In this document: positions 26,260-34,352 of the stretch, piece by piece
How the letters are laid out: the number at the start of each line of letters is the position of its first letter
Numbering within the stretch: the stretch's first letter is position 1
Source: Pseudomonas guineae
Lineage (GTDB): Bacteria > Pseudomonadota > Gammaproteobacteria > Pseudomonadales > Pseudomonadaceae
Length of the DNA stretch: 64,000 nucleotides
Direction: 5' to 3'
Assembly: GCF_900113745.1 (NCBI RefSeq)
Contig: NZ_FOQL01000006.1
Coordinates: 100,010-164,009, forward strand
Made by a program: the position numbers and the translations under genes
The notes under the pieces: generated by a model
The model's input: only the letters and a program-made list of their open reading frames with translations
What the model was told of the DNA's origin: nothing
The model's database searches: none

Positions 26260-27150
26260 CTATCGACTTGCACGCGGCGACGACAAAAAAGCCGGTTGGA
26301 TACGTTTCAAGACTAATTCCGCACGGGCCGACAGGGGCCATTCCGCGCGGTGCAACAGCCATAGGGTATCGATAAGTTGAGTGGCGCCTTCGATCACCTG
26401 AATCGACTCAGGCCGGGGAAAAGCCAGGCGCGCATAGCGCGGTAGTACGCTGAAGCCCAAGCCACGCGACACCGGTTCAAGAATCAGGCTGATCTGATTG
26501 ATAAAGCCGCGGCAAGGCAAGCTGCGCACGCCTGGTCCACCGGGAAACTGACGGCTGAGCAGACGCCCAGCCATGGCCTGACCATCCGGGTGATCGATAA
26601 AGCCCAGGCGCTCAAGGTCGGTCCAGCCATGAACCTGCTCACCTACCGGCACCACCAACTCCAGCGGTTCCTCGGCGAAATGGCTAACGGTTAGGCGCGG
26701 GTCGTCAGGCTTGAGCGTGACTAACCCCAGTTCAAAACGATTCTCCAATACCGCATCGAGCACTTCGTGGTCCGGGGCAAAACGGTGACGGATGCTTAAG
26801 CCAGGATGGGATTGCTGCACCTCCAGCAAGAGCGGATACAACGCCAAACCAATACTGCCGGGGCTGATCAGTGCAACCTCACCCCGCTCGGTATCAGACT
26901 CAGTCAGGCGTTGCTGCAAGCGCTGATCCGCAGCCCCCACTTCCGCGCAGTAGGCCAGCAAGGCGTGACCGGCGGGAGTTAACTCGAGTTGCCGTGGGCG
27001 GCGGATCAACAGCGGCCCCAAACGCTCTTCAAGGCGCTGCACATGCTGGCTGACAGCCGCCTGGGTCAGGTCCAGCTGCTCGGCGCTGCGGGTGAAGTTA
27101 CCCTGCTCTACAAGTGTGATGAACGTGCGCAGCCATTGCGGATTAAGCAT
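26260..27150 (-). CDS. LysR-family transcription regulator
   Basis: 296 residues. The N-terminal winged HTH (LRTFITLVEQGNFTRSAEQL, then LTQAAVSQHVQRLEERLG) is followed by a periplasmic-binding-like effector domain (about 90-290) containing EVALISPGSIGLALYP and ENRFELGLVTLKPDDPR. It is divergent from the VOC gene at 27247 with 96 bp between, and the shared region contains a LysR-type inverted repeat, so it most likely controls that gene and itself. The inducer is unknown. Confidence 0.93.
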   Translation of the reverse strand: MLNPQWLRTFITLVEQGNFTRSAEQLDLTQAAVSQHVQRLEERLGPLLIRRPRQLELTPAGHALLAYCAEVGAADQRLQQRLTESDTERGEVALISPGSIGLALYPLLLEVQQSHPGLSIRHRFAPDHEVLDAVLENRFELGLVTLKPDDPRLTVSHFAEEPLELVVPVGEQVHGWTDLERLGFIDHPDGQAMAGRLLSRQFPGGPGVRSLPCRGFINQISLILEPVSRGLGFSVLPRYARLAFPRPESIQVIEGATQLIDTLWLLHRAEWPLSARAELVLKRIQPAFLSSPRASR

Positions 27151-27169
27151 AACGATCTCTTATTGAAAC

Positions 27170-27196
27170 CATAATCTTATGATTATTTTGATTATG
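27170..27196. promoter_or_regulatory. LysR-type operator between divergent genes
   Basis: CATAATC (27170-27176) and GATTATG (27190-27196) form an inverted repeat with a 13-bp spacer. A nested ATAATC-TTAT-GATTAT occupies 27171-27186. It lies 20-46 bp from the LysR start and 51 bp before the VOC gene, the usual place for a LysR recognition site. Confidence 0.75.
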
Positions 27197-27246
27197 ACTA
27201 TCGCTTACTAAACTGACCTCTGTCCACTCAACCTGAGGTACTGGTT

Positions 27247-27747
27247 ATGTCTCCCGTTTACCCACGCAGCTTTTCCCATATTGGCCTGTCGGTCACCGAC
27301 CTCGACGCCGCTGTGACGTTCTACACCGAAGTAATGGGCTGGTACCTGATCATGCCCGCGACCACCATCAGCGAAGACGAGTCGGCCATTGGCGTGATGT
27401 GCACTGACGTTTTCGGCGCGGGCTGGGGTTCGTTTCGCATCGCCCACATGTCCACCGGCGACCGTATTGGCGTGGAAATCTTCCAATTCCGCAATGCGGT
27501 AAAACCAGATAACAACTTCGAATACTGGAAGACCGGCATTTTCCACTTCTGCGTACAGGACCCGGACGTCGAAGGCCTGGCCGCCAAAATTGTCGCCGCT
27601 GGCGGCAAGCAGCGCATGCCAGTTCGCGAGTACTTCCCTGGCGAGAAGCCGTTCCGCATGGTTTACATGGAAGACCCGTTCGGCAACATCCTGGAAATTT
27701 ACAGCCACAGCTATGAGCTGACCTATTCGGCAGGCGCCTACGCCTAA
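27247..27747 (+). CDS. VOC-family (glyoxalase/dioxygenase fold) protein
   Basis: 166 residues made of paired beta-alpha-beta modules: FSHIGLSVTDLDAAVTFYTE (metal-ligand His), VGIEIFQF-like IGVEIFQF, GIFHFCVQDPDVEGLAAKI, and the C-terminal MVYMEDPFGNILEIYSHSYE with the metal-binding Glu. It is probably a divalent-metal enzyme such as a lyase, isomerase or ring-cleaving type, in the cytosol; the reaction cannot be read from sequence. It is divergent from a LysR gene that probably regulates it. Confidence 0.9.
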   Translation: MSPVYPRSFSHIGLSVTDLDAAVTFYTEVMGWYLIMPATTISEDESAIGVMCTDVFGAGWGSFRIAHMSTGDRIGVEIFQFRNAVKPDNNFEYWKTGIFHFCVQDPDVEGLAAKIVAAGGKQRMPVREYFPGEKPFRMVYMEDPFGNILEIYSHSYELTYSAGAYA

Positions 27748-27813
27748 AGCAAGCGGAGTAGCTGGATTCTTCAGCGAGCAATGGACTGGCGCCCGCCCTC
27801 TACCCAGAGTCGG

Positions 27814-27987
27814 TTACGCCAGTTTTTTAAGTTCGGCTAAACGCAGTGCAACATGTTGCGATGCAAAGGCCAAAACACTGCGGCGTTTAACGCGGCACTG
27901 ACCGCAGATCACTGCCATACGCGACCTAACCAGCCGTAAATCATCGCTGATATTTGCTAGCGCCTCTGCGGTAAAGGCAGCAGGCAT
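27814..27987 (-). CDS. Candidate small ORF, 57 residues
   Basis: Within the 375-bp gap 27748-28122 the minus strand holds a frame beginning MPAAFTAEALANISDDLRLV and ending HVALRLAELKKLA. It reads as amphipathic helix with an ICGQC pair, and the C-terminus looks protein-like. There is no clear ribosome-binding site and I know no family. It may be a small protein or chance; the rest of the gap has no other recognisable content. Confidence 0.3.
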   Translation of the reverse strand: MPAAFTAEALANISDDLRLVRSRMAVICGQCRVKRRSVLAFASQHVALRLAELKKLA

Positions 27988-28122
27988 CTGCTAAAGAGCG
28001 AGGCGATTCAGCCTACCCCTGGCAGGCTTCCGGTTGATCTAAAGCAACAACTGCTCATTCAGTCATCACTACACTGCTGCATGCCCCCAACCTCGGATGG
28101 CATAACTCACTAGGAGTAAGGC

Positions 28123-28491
28123 ATGTTTAAAACGGGCCATTTGCACCGTGCCAACCTGACTGAAATGCCCGGTACTCCCGAGTTCTCAATTGATATCTAT
28201 TACGAGGTGCGGACAGATTCGACTGAAGGCCAGATGGTGCATTTCCGCATACTCGGTGAGGTGCAAGGTAAGCCGTTCGAGGAGAACGTCGAATTGCATC
28301 GCGACACGGTATTCAATTTCGCCAGTACGCTGACTCGAATTGCTGACAAACACGGCTTGCATCCCAGGTTTGGTGCGGTGCTGTCCAACCACAAAGAATA
28401 CGACCAGATGTTTGAGGACATCCGCAGCAAGGTGCATGGCGTGTCTGGCGAGTCGATAAATTTCGACCATTTACGCCAAGACGGTTTCTAA
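28123..28491 (+). CDS. DUF5064 family protein
   Basis: 122 residues starting MFKTGHLHRANLTEMPG, with the family blocks IYYEVRTDSTEGQMVHFRI, ELHRDTVFNFASTLTRIADKHGL and HKEYDQMFEDIR. This family is a Pseudomonas-specific soluble protein of unknown function. AGGAG sits before the ATG. It lies upstream of arcD on the same strand, but the Anr box at 28581 begins a separate transcription unit. Confidence 0.88.
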   Translation: MFKTGHLHRANLTEMPGTPEFSIDIYYEVRTDSTEGQMVHFRILGEVQGKPFEENVELHRDTVFNFASTLTRIADKHGLHPRFGAVLSNHKEYDQMFEDIRSKVHGVSGESINFDHLRQDGF

Positions 28492-28580
28492 CTGCTGAAA
28501 CGTCGCTCGTCCTTCATTCAACGCCGCCACCCTCACCTAACGGCAGTTACGCCGCCTAAAAGTAGCCAACTCGGCACTTA

Positions 28581-28594
28581 TTGACCCAAATCAA
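28581..28594 (+). promoter_or_regulatory. Anr/FNR box upstream of arcD
   Basis: TTGACCCAAATCAA matches the Anr/FNR consensus TTGAY-N4-ATCAA and lies 63 bp before the arcD start. In P. aeruginosa the arcDABC promoter is activated by Anr when oxygen is low, and this placement fits the same class of promoter. An ArgR site was not resolved by eye. Confidence 0.85.
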
Positions 28595-28656
28595 CACCCA
28601 CAACAGCGCAAAAGCGCCAACTGGCCTCCGGACTAAGCGTTTAACGGAGAGTTGCT

Positions 28657-30084
28657 ATGACGGAGTCAACACACAAACTCAAACTTGGCGCCTTGGTTGC
28701 CCTCGTTGTGGGCTCGATGATCGGCGGGGGAATTTTTTCGTTACCGCAAAACATCGCGGCCAGCGCCAGCGCCGGTGCGACACTGCTCGGCTGGCTGATC
28801 ACTGGGGTCGGCATGCTGACCCTGGCGTTCGTCTTCCAAACTTTAGCCAACCGCAAACCTGAGCTCGATGGCGGTGTTTACGTCTACGCCAAGGCCGGCT
28901 TCGGTGACTACATGGGCTTTTCTTCGGCCTGGGGCTACTGGATCAGCGCCTGGATCGGCAACGTAAGCTACATGGTGCTGTTGTTCGCCACTCTCGGCTA
29001 TTTCTTCCCGCTCTTTGGTGAAGGCAATACCCTACCGGCCATCGTCGGTGCCTCGATTCTGCTTTGGCTGCTGCATCTGCTCGTGCTGCGCGGCATCAAG
29101 GAAGCAGCGTTTATCAACTTGGTAACCACTGTCGCCAAGATCGTACCGCTCGCCATGTTCATCGTCCTGGCCGCCATCAACTTCAAGCTTGACCTGTTCA
29201 CCACGGATTTCTGGGGTAAAGGTAATCTTGAGCTGGGCAGCGTGATGGACCAAGTCCGCAACATGATGTTGGTCACCGTCTGGGTATTTATCGGCATCGA
29301 AGGTGCGAGCATCTTCTCCGCCCGCGCTGCAAAACGCAGTGACGTCGGCACCTCCACCGTGATCGGCTTCGTCGGTGTGCTGTTGTTGCTGGTGATGGTC
29401 AACATGTTGTCGATGGGCATCATGAACCAGCCAGAGTTGGCCGGTCTGAAGAACCCCTCCATGGCCGGGGTGCTGGAGCATGTCGTGGGCCCGTGGGGCG
29501 CGATTTTGATTAGCGTTGGGCTAATTGTTTCGCTGGCCGGTGCGCTGCTGTCCTGGACCCTGCTGTGCGCTGAGATTCTGTTCTCCAGTGCTAGCGACCA
29601 CACCATGCCGGCGTTCTTGCGCAAAGAAAACGCAAAAAAAGTCCCCGTTAACGCTCTGTTCCTATCGAACCTGATGATCCAAGTGTTCTTGATCATCACG
29701 CTGTTTAACGATGCGACTTACCTAAAGCTGCTGTACCTGGCCACTTCAATGATTCTGGTGCCGTACTTCTGGTCCGCCGCCTATGCCTTGTTGCTGACCG
29801 TGCGTGGCGAAAGCTACGAGACTGACCCGGCCGATCGCAACAAGGACCTGGTGATTGCCGCGGTGGCCACTCTTTATGCCGTTTGGTTGTTGTATGCCGG
29901 TGGCGTGCAGTACCTGCTGTTGTCCGCACTGCTCTACGCCCCTGGCGCAATCCTCTTCGCTAAAGCCAAGTCAGAAATGGGCGAGCCGGTGTTTACCCAC
30001 ATCGAAAAACTCATTTTCGCAGCGGTTCTGCTCGGCGCCTTATTTGCAGCCTATGGCCTGTATGCCGGCTTCCTTGCTATCTAA
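28657..30084 (+). CDS. arcD: Arginine/ornithine antiporter
   Basis: 475 residues of the APC superfamily with about twelve hydrophobic helices. It opens LGALVALVVGSMIGGGIFSL (substrate-binding GSMIGGGIF in helix 1) and includes VFIGIEGASIFSARA in helix 6. It imports arginine in exchange for ornithine across the inner membrane, which costs no energy and feeds the arginine deiminase pathway. It is first in arcDABC, 12 bp before arcA, behind the Anr box. GGAGAG precedes the ATG. Confidence 0.96.
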   Translation: MTESTHKLKLGALVALVVGSMIGGGIFSLPQNIAASASAGATLLGWLITGVGMLTLAFVFQTLANRKPELDGGVYVYAKAGFGDYMGFSSAWGYWISAWIGNVSYMVLLFATLGYFFPLFGEGNTLPAIVGASILLWLLHLLVLRGIKEAAFINLVTTVAKIVPLAMFIVLAAINFKLDLFTTDFWGKGNLELGSVMDQVRNMMLVTVWVFIGIEGASIFSARAAKRSDVGTSTVIGFVGVLLLLVMVNMLSMGIMNQPELAGLKNPSMAGVLEHVVGPWGAILISVGLIVSLAGALLSWTLLCAEILFSSASDHTMPAFLRKENAKKVPVNALFLSNLMIQVFLIITLFNDATYLKLLYLATSMILVPYFWSAAYALLLTVRGESYETDPADRNKDLVIAAVATLYAVWLLYAGGVQYLLLSALLYAPGAILFAKAKSEMGEPVFTHIEKLIFAAVLLGALFAAYGLYAGFLAI

Positions 30085-30096
30085 TAGAGGTTAGAC

Positions 30097-31347
30097 ATGA
30101 ACACAGTAAAACTCGGCGTTCACTCAGAAGTCGGCAAACTGCAGCAAGTGATCGTCTGCTCACCCGGTTTGGCACACTTACGTCTAACCCCGAACAATTG
30201 CGATGAGCTGCTATTTGATGACGTTCTCTGGGTCAGCCAAGCCAAACGTGATCACTTCGACTTCGTCAGCAAAATGCGCGAACGCAATATCGATGTACTG
30301 GAAATGCACAACCTGCTGACCGACGTGGTGCAAAACCCTGACGCATTGCAGTGGATTCTCGATCGTAAAACCTCGGTCAACCAAGTAGGCCTCGGCTTGG
30401 GTAACGAATTGCGCAGCTGGCTGGAAGCTCAGGAGCCGCGCAAGCTCGCCGAATACTTGATTGGCGGCGTCTCCATTGCAGAACTCACGGCGGGCGGCGG
30501 CAGTGAAATCGCCAAGATGTTTAGCGAGTTCCTCGGCGCATCCAGTTTTATTCTGCCGCCGCTGCCGAATACCCAATTTACCCGGGATAACAGCTGCTGG
30601 ATTTACGGTGGCGTCGTACTCAGCCCCATGTATTGGCCAGCGCGGCAGCAAGAAACCCTGCTGATGGCCGCAATTTATAAATTCCACCCGAACTTCACCA
30701 AGGCTGATTTCAAGATTTGGTACGGCAACCCGGATGAAGCGCATGGTGCCGCTTCGCTAGAGGGTGGTGACGTCATGCCGATTGGTAATGGCGTGGTGCT
30801 GATCGGCATGGGCGAGCGCACCTCACACCAGGCCATCGGCCAACTGGCGCAATCGTTGTTCAAGGCCGGCGCGGTGCAGCGAGTCATCGTTGCCGGCCTG
30901 CCGAAATCACGCGCCGCGATGCACCTCGACACTGTGTTCAGCTTCTGCGACCGCGACCTGGTGACGATCTTCCCATCGGTGGTCAACCAGATTGTGGCCT
31001 TCAGTATTCGCCCGGATGAAAGCCAGCCTGGCGGCATGGATATTCGTCGCGAGCCAAAGTCCTTTCTGGATGTGGTGGCCGAGTCGCTCAACCTGAAAAA
31101 GCTGCGGGTGGTGCAAACCGGTGGCGACAGCTATGAAGCCGAGCGCGAGCAATGGGACGACGGCAACAACGTGGTGTGCCTGGAGCCCGGCGTGGTGGTC
31201 GGCTACGACCGCAACACCTACACCAACACCTTGCTGCGTAAAGCCGGCGTAGAAGTGATCACCATCAGCGCCAGCGAGCTTGGCCGGGGCCGTGGCGGCG
31301 GCCACTGCATGACCTGCCCGGTTATCCGCGACCCGATCGATTACTAA
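30097..31347 (+). CDS. arcA: Arginine deiminase
   Basis: 416 residues. The guanidine-modifying fold is evident from LPNTQFTRDNSCWI (catalytic Asp region), LEGGDVMPIG, SRAAMHLDTVFSF (catalytic His), and the C-terminal GGGHCMTCPVIRDP with nucleophilic Cys. It converts arginine to citrulline and ammonia in the cytosol. GAGG lies before the ATG, and 12 bp separate it from arcD. Length and termini match P. aeruginosa ArcA closely. Confidence 0.97.
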   Translation: MNTVKLGVHSEVGKLQQVIVCSPGLAHLRLTPNNCDELLFDDVLWVSQAKRDHFDFVSKMRERNIDVLEMHNLLTDVVQNPDALQWILDRKTSVNQVGLGLGNELRSWLEAQEPRKLAEYLIGGVSIAELTAGGGSEIAKMFSEFLGASSFILPPLPNTQFTRDNSCWIYGGVVLSPMYWPARQQETLLMAAIYKFHPNFTKADFKIWYGNPDEAHGAASLEGGDVMPIGNGVVLIGMGERTSHQAIGQLAQSLFKAGAVQRVIVAGLPKSRAAMHLDTVFSFCDRDLVTIFPSVVNQIVAFSIRPDESQPGGMDIRREPKSFLDVVAESLNLKKLRVVQTGGDSYEAEREQWDDGNNVVCLEPGVVVGYDRNTYTNTLLRKAGVEVITISASELGRGRGGGHCMTCPVIRDPIDY

Positions 31348-31357
31348 GTCATTTTTA

Positions 31358-31393
31358 CAGTGGCGTGCGCTGCGAAAACGCACAACGCCACTG
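31358..31393 (+). other. Intercistronic hairpin between arcA and arcB
   Basis: CAGTGGCGT (31358-31366) pairs with ACGCCACTG (31385-31393), and inner GTGCG/CGCAC can extend the stem. It lies in the 80-bp gap, with no T-run after it, so it is more likely an mRNA processing or stability element than a full terminator. Comparable processing is known for the P. aeruginosa arc transcript. Confidence 0.65.
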
Positions 31394-31427
31394 CACTTGC
31401 TCTTAATTTATGCAGAGGCAACCCAAC

Positions 31428-32438
31428 ATGGCGTTCAACATGCACAACCGCAGCCTCCTCAGCCTGATGCACCACACCCAACGTGAGCTGCGCTTTCTGC
31501 TGGACCTGTCCCGCGACCTTAAACGGGCCAAATACACCGGTACTGAGCAACAGCATTTAAAAGGCAAAAACATTGCTCTGATTTTTGAAAAAACCTCGAC
31601 GCGCACCCGCTGCGCGTTTGAAGTGGCGGCTTACGACCAAGGCGCCAACGTCACGTACATCGATCCGAACTCCTCACAAATCGGCCACAAAGAGAGCATG
31701 AAAGACACCGCTCGCGTCCTTGGCCGTATGTTTGACGCGATTGAGTACCGTGGTTTCGGTCAGGAGATCGTCGAAGAGCTGGCCAAGTTTGCCGGTGTAC
31801 CCGTGTTTAACGGCCTCACGGCTGAATTTCACCCCACGCAAATGATTGCTGACGTGCTGACCATGCGTGAACACAGCGACAAGCCACTGCATGAAATCAG
31901 CTACGCTTACCTCGGTGACGCCCGCTACAACATGGGCAACTCGCTGCTGATGATCGGCGCCAAACTCGGCATGGACGTGCGAATTGGCGCACCCAAAGCC
32001 CTCTGGCCAACGGAAGAATTTATTGCCCAGTGCCGCCGCTTTGCCGAGGAAAGCGGCGCGCGCATTACCCTGACGGAAGACCCCGAAGAAGCGGTTAACG
32101 GCGTCGATTTCATCCATACCGATATTTGGGTGTCCATGGGTGAACCTGCTGATGCATGGGACCAGCGCATCGCCCAGCTGCTGCCTTACCAAGTGAACGC
32201 AAAAATGATGAAAGCGGCCGGTAACCCACGAGTCAAGTTCATGCATTGCCTGCCAGCTTTTCATAACAGCGATACCAAGGTCGGCAAAGATATTGCCTCG
32301 CGCCATCCAAACCTGGCCAACGGTGTAGAAGTGACTGAGGACGTATTTGAGTCGCCCGCCAACCTGGCCTTCGAGCAAGCGGAAAACCGCATGCACACGA
32401 TCAAGGCAATTTTGGTTTCGACCCTCGCCAACCTCTAA
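31428..32438 (+). CDS. arcB: Ornithine carbamoyltransferase, catabolic
   Basis: 336 residues from the ATG at 31428 (MAFNMHNRSLLSLMHH), the same length as P. aeruginosa ArcB; the frame extends to 31410 but without family support. Carbamoyl-phosphate motif STRTR lies in FEKTSTRTRCAFE, and HCLPAFHN is the ornithine-binding loop. In this pathway it phosphorolyses citrulline to ornithine and carbamoyl phosphate. The dodecameric catabolic type is inferred from operon context. Confidence 0.97.
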   Translation: MAFNMHNRSLLSLMHHTQRELRFLLDLSRDLKRAKYTGTEQQHLKGKNIALIFEKTSTRTRCAFEVAAYDQGANVTYIDPNSSQIGHKESMKDTARVLGRMFDAIEYRGFGQEIVEELAKFAGVPVFNGLTAEFHPTQMIADVLTMREHSDKPLHEISYAYLGDARYNMGNSLLMIGAKLGMDVRIGAPKALWPTEEFIAQCRRFAEESGARITLTEDPEEAVNGVDFIHTDIWVSMGEPADAWDQRIAQLLPYQVNAKMMKAAGNPRVKFMHCLPAFHNSDTKVGKDIASRHPNLANGVEVTEDVFESPANLAFEQAENRMHTIKAILVSTLANL

Positions 32439-32450
32439 GGAACAGTGGAT

Positions 32451-33377
32451 ATGCGCATCGTCATCGCCCTCGGCGGAAACGCTCTTTTACGCCGTGGTGA
32501 ACCCATGACGGCTGACAATCAACGCAGCAACGTGCGCATTGCCACCGAACAAATCGCTAAAATCGCCGCCGGCAACCAGCTGGTCATTGCTCACGGTAAT
32601 GGTCCGCAGGTCGGCCTATTGGCCCTGCAAGCAGCGGCTTACACCTCGGTCAACCCCTACCCTCTGGATGTTCTCGGCGCAGAAACCGAAGGCATGATCG
32701 GCTACATAATCGAGCAGGAACTGGGCAATCTGCTGCCATTCGACGTGCCGTTCGCCACCTTGCTCACACAGGTAGAAGTCGACCCTAACGATCCGGCGTT
32801 CGCCAACCCCAGCAAGCCGATTGGCCCGGTTTACAGCCAGCAAGATGCGCAGCGTTTAGCAAAAGAAAAAGGCTGGAACATCGCCGCCGACGGCGACAAG
32901 TTTCGCCGGGTCGTGGCCAGCCCTCGGCCCAAACAAATTTTTGAAATCCGCCCAATTAAGTGGCTGTTGGATAAAGGCACCATCGTGATCTGCGCCGGTG
33001 GTGGCGGTATTCCAACCCAGTACAAAGATGGCAAGCTGCAAGGCGTCGAAGCGGTGATCGATAAAGACCTCTGCAGCGCACTGCTGGCGGAGCAACTGGA
33101 GGGCGACTTACTGGTCATCGCCACTGACGTTAACGCCGTGTTTATCGACTGGGGCCAGCCGACGCAAAAAGCGGTGGCCTGTGCCCACCCGGACGCGCTG
33201 GAGAAAATCAGTTTTGCCGCCGGCTCCATGGGGCCGAAAGTTCAGGCCGCCTGTGAGTTTGCGCGTAACACCGGCAAAGTCGCGGTAATCGGCTCTTTGG
33301 CCGACATTGAAGCCATTGTTAACGGCGGCGCCGGCACACGCATCAGCACCGCTGCAACCGGCATCAGCTACCGCTAA
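32451..33377 (+). CDS. arcC: Carbamate kinase
   Basis: 308 residues from the ATG at 32451, with AAGGA ten bases upstream; a GTG at 32445 in the same frame is less likely. MRIVIALGGNALLRRG is the nucleotide-binding N-terminus, followed by AHGNGPQVGLL, ICAGGGGIPT and GSMGPKVQAA, all diagnostic. It transfers phosphate from carbamoyl phosphate to ADP, giving ATP, ammonia and CO2, and completes the arginine deiminase pathway. It is the last gene of arcDABC. No clear terminator was found after it. Confidence 0.97.
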   Translation: MRIVIALGGNALLRRGEPMTADNQRSNVRIATEQIAKIAAGNQLVIAHGNGPQVGLLALQAAAYTSVNPYPLDVLGAETEGMIGYIIEQELGNLLPFDVPFATLLTQVEVDPNDPAFANPSKPIGPVYSQQDAQRLAKEKGWNIAADGDKFRRVVASPRPKQIFEIRPIKWLLDKGTIVICAGGGGIPTQYKDGKLQGVEAVIDKDLCSALLAEQLEGDLLVIATDVNAVFIDWGQPTQKAVACAHPDALEKISFAAGSMGPKVQAACEFARNTGKVAVIGSLADIEAIVNGGAGTRISTAATGISYR

Positions 33378-33472
33378 CCACAGCAAAGCGGCAGGTACAT
33401 GGTAGCGCTGCAGCTCGCGGCTAAGACTAAACCTGCAGGGGCAGAAGCTTCTTGGCGGCGTAGGCTCAACGC

Positions 33473-34270
33473 TTAGGGCAAGACATAGCGCTTTACGATC
33501 CGCTGATAACTGCCATCTGCCACCAGTTCACGCTGCGCCTTGGCGTAAGCCTGAACAAAAGCTTGATCGTTGGTTATCTTGCTAAACGCAACTTCCGCGG
33601 CAGCGCTAGACACCACGACAGTAGAAGGTTGTATCTCAGCCTCCAGCCCCAGTTGGTGAATTTCGTAAGCACCGGTATTTTCATCGGCAATTACACCGTC
33701 GATCCGCCGCTTAGCCACCATGCCCCACAAATTGAGCCGATTAGCCGACATAAACACCCGAGAAGCCGTGGCCTGATCGCGCATCAAAAGCTCAAAGTCA
33801 GCGCCGTAGGAGACATTGATCTGCGCGCCCAAACGAAAGTCAGTGTTTTGTAGCGCCAGCAACTGGCTAACCGGCCAGCGCGTCAGCGCCTCTTTGTGCA
33901 TAAACAGAATATTGCGCGAAGGCGGCAAAATGGTGCCGGAGAAGTACGCATAGTGCTCGCGCTCGGGTCGTTTGAAGGCTCCAGGTAAGATATCCAGCCG
34001 GCCAATTTTAAGCTCTCGAAGCGCGCGTGCCCAAGGCAGCTTACGTAACTGCACCTGACACCCCAAGCGCTGCAGCACCTCTCGATTAGCATCGACATAA
34101 ATGCCGACCACCGAGCCATCTTCAGCCTGCATGCTAAAGGGTGGGTCATCAGCCCAGCGCAGGGTTTTATGACAGGTTGCGGAGGCCAAAGCCGGCAGTA
34201 ACGCCAGCAATAGCCACACGAACAAAAACTGACGGGGAAATGCCCACAGACGCGCAAAGGCTGCAGTCAA
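33473..34270 (-). CDS. Periplasmic solute-binding protein, family 3-like
   Basis: 265 residues with a signal peptide (FLFVWLLLALLPALASA) and a mature domain starting CHKTLRWADDPPFSMQAEDG, then KLPWARALRELKIGRLDILP and QRELVADGSYQRIVKRYVLP. These are typical of amino-acid-type periplasmic binding proteins. Like the one at 18727 it has no adjacent permease or ATPase, so it is an orphan binding or sensing protein. It converges with arcC, with 95 bp between. Confidence 0.82.
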   Translation of the reverse strand: MTAAFARLWAFPRQFLFVWLLLALLPALASATCHKTLRWADDPPFSMQAEDGSVVGIYVDANREVLQRLGCQVQLRKLPWARALRELKIGRLDILPGAFKRPEREHYAYFSGTILPPSRNILFMHKEALTRWPVSQLLALQNTDFRLGAQINVSYGADFELLMRDQATASRVFMSANRLNLWGMVAKRRIDGVIADENTGAYEIHQLGLEAEIQPSTVVVSSAAAEVAFSKITNDQAFVQAYAKAQRELVADGSYQRIVKRYVLP

Positions 34271-34352
34271 GATGGCGACTCATGCAGGGAAATAGGAAGA
34301 CCGAGTCTAGCAGCCTATGAAGCGCATGGAGGTGACTCACATCACCTGCCAC

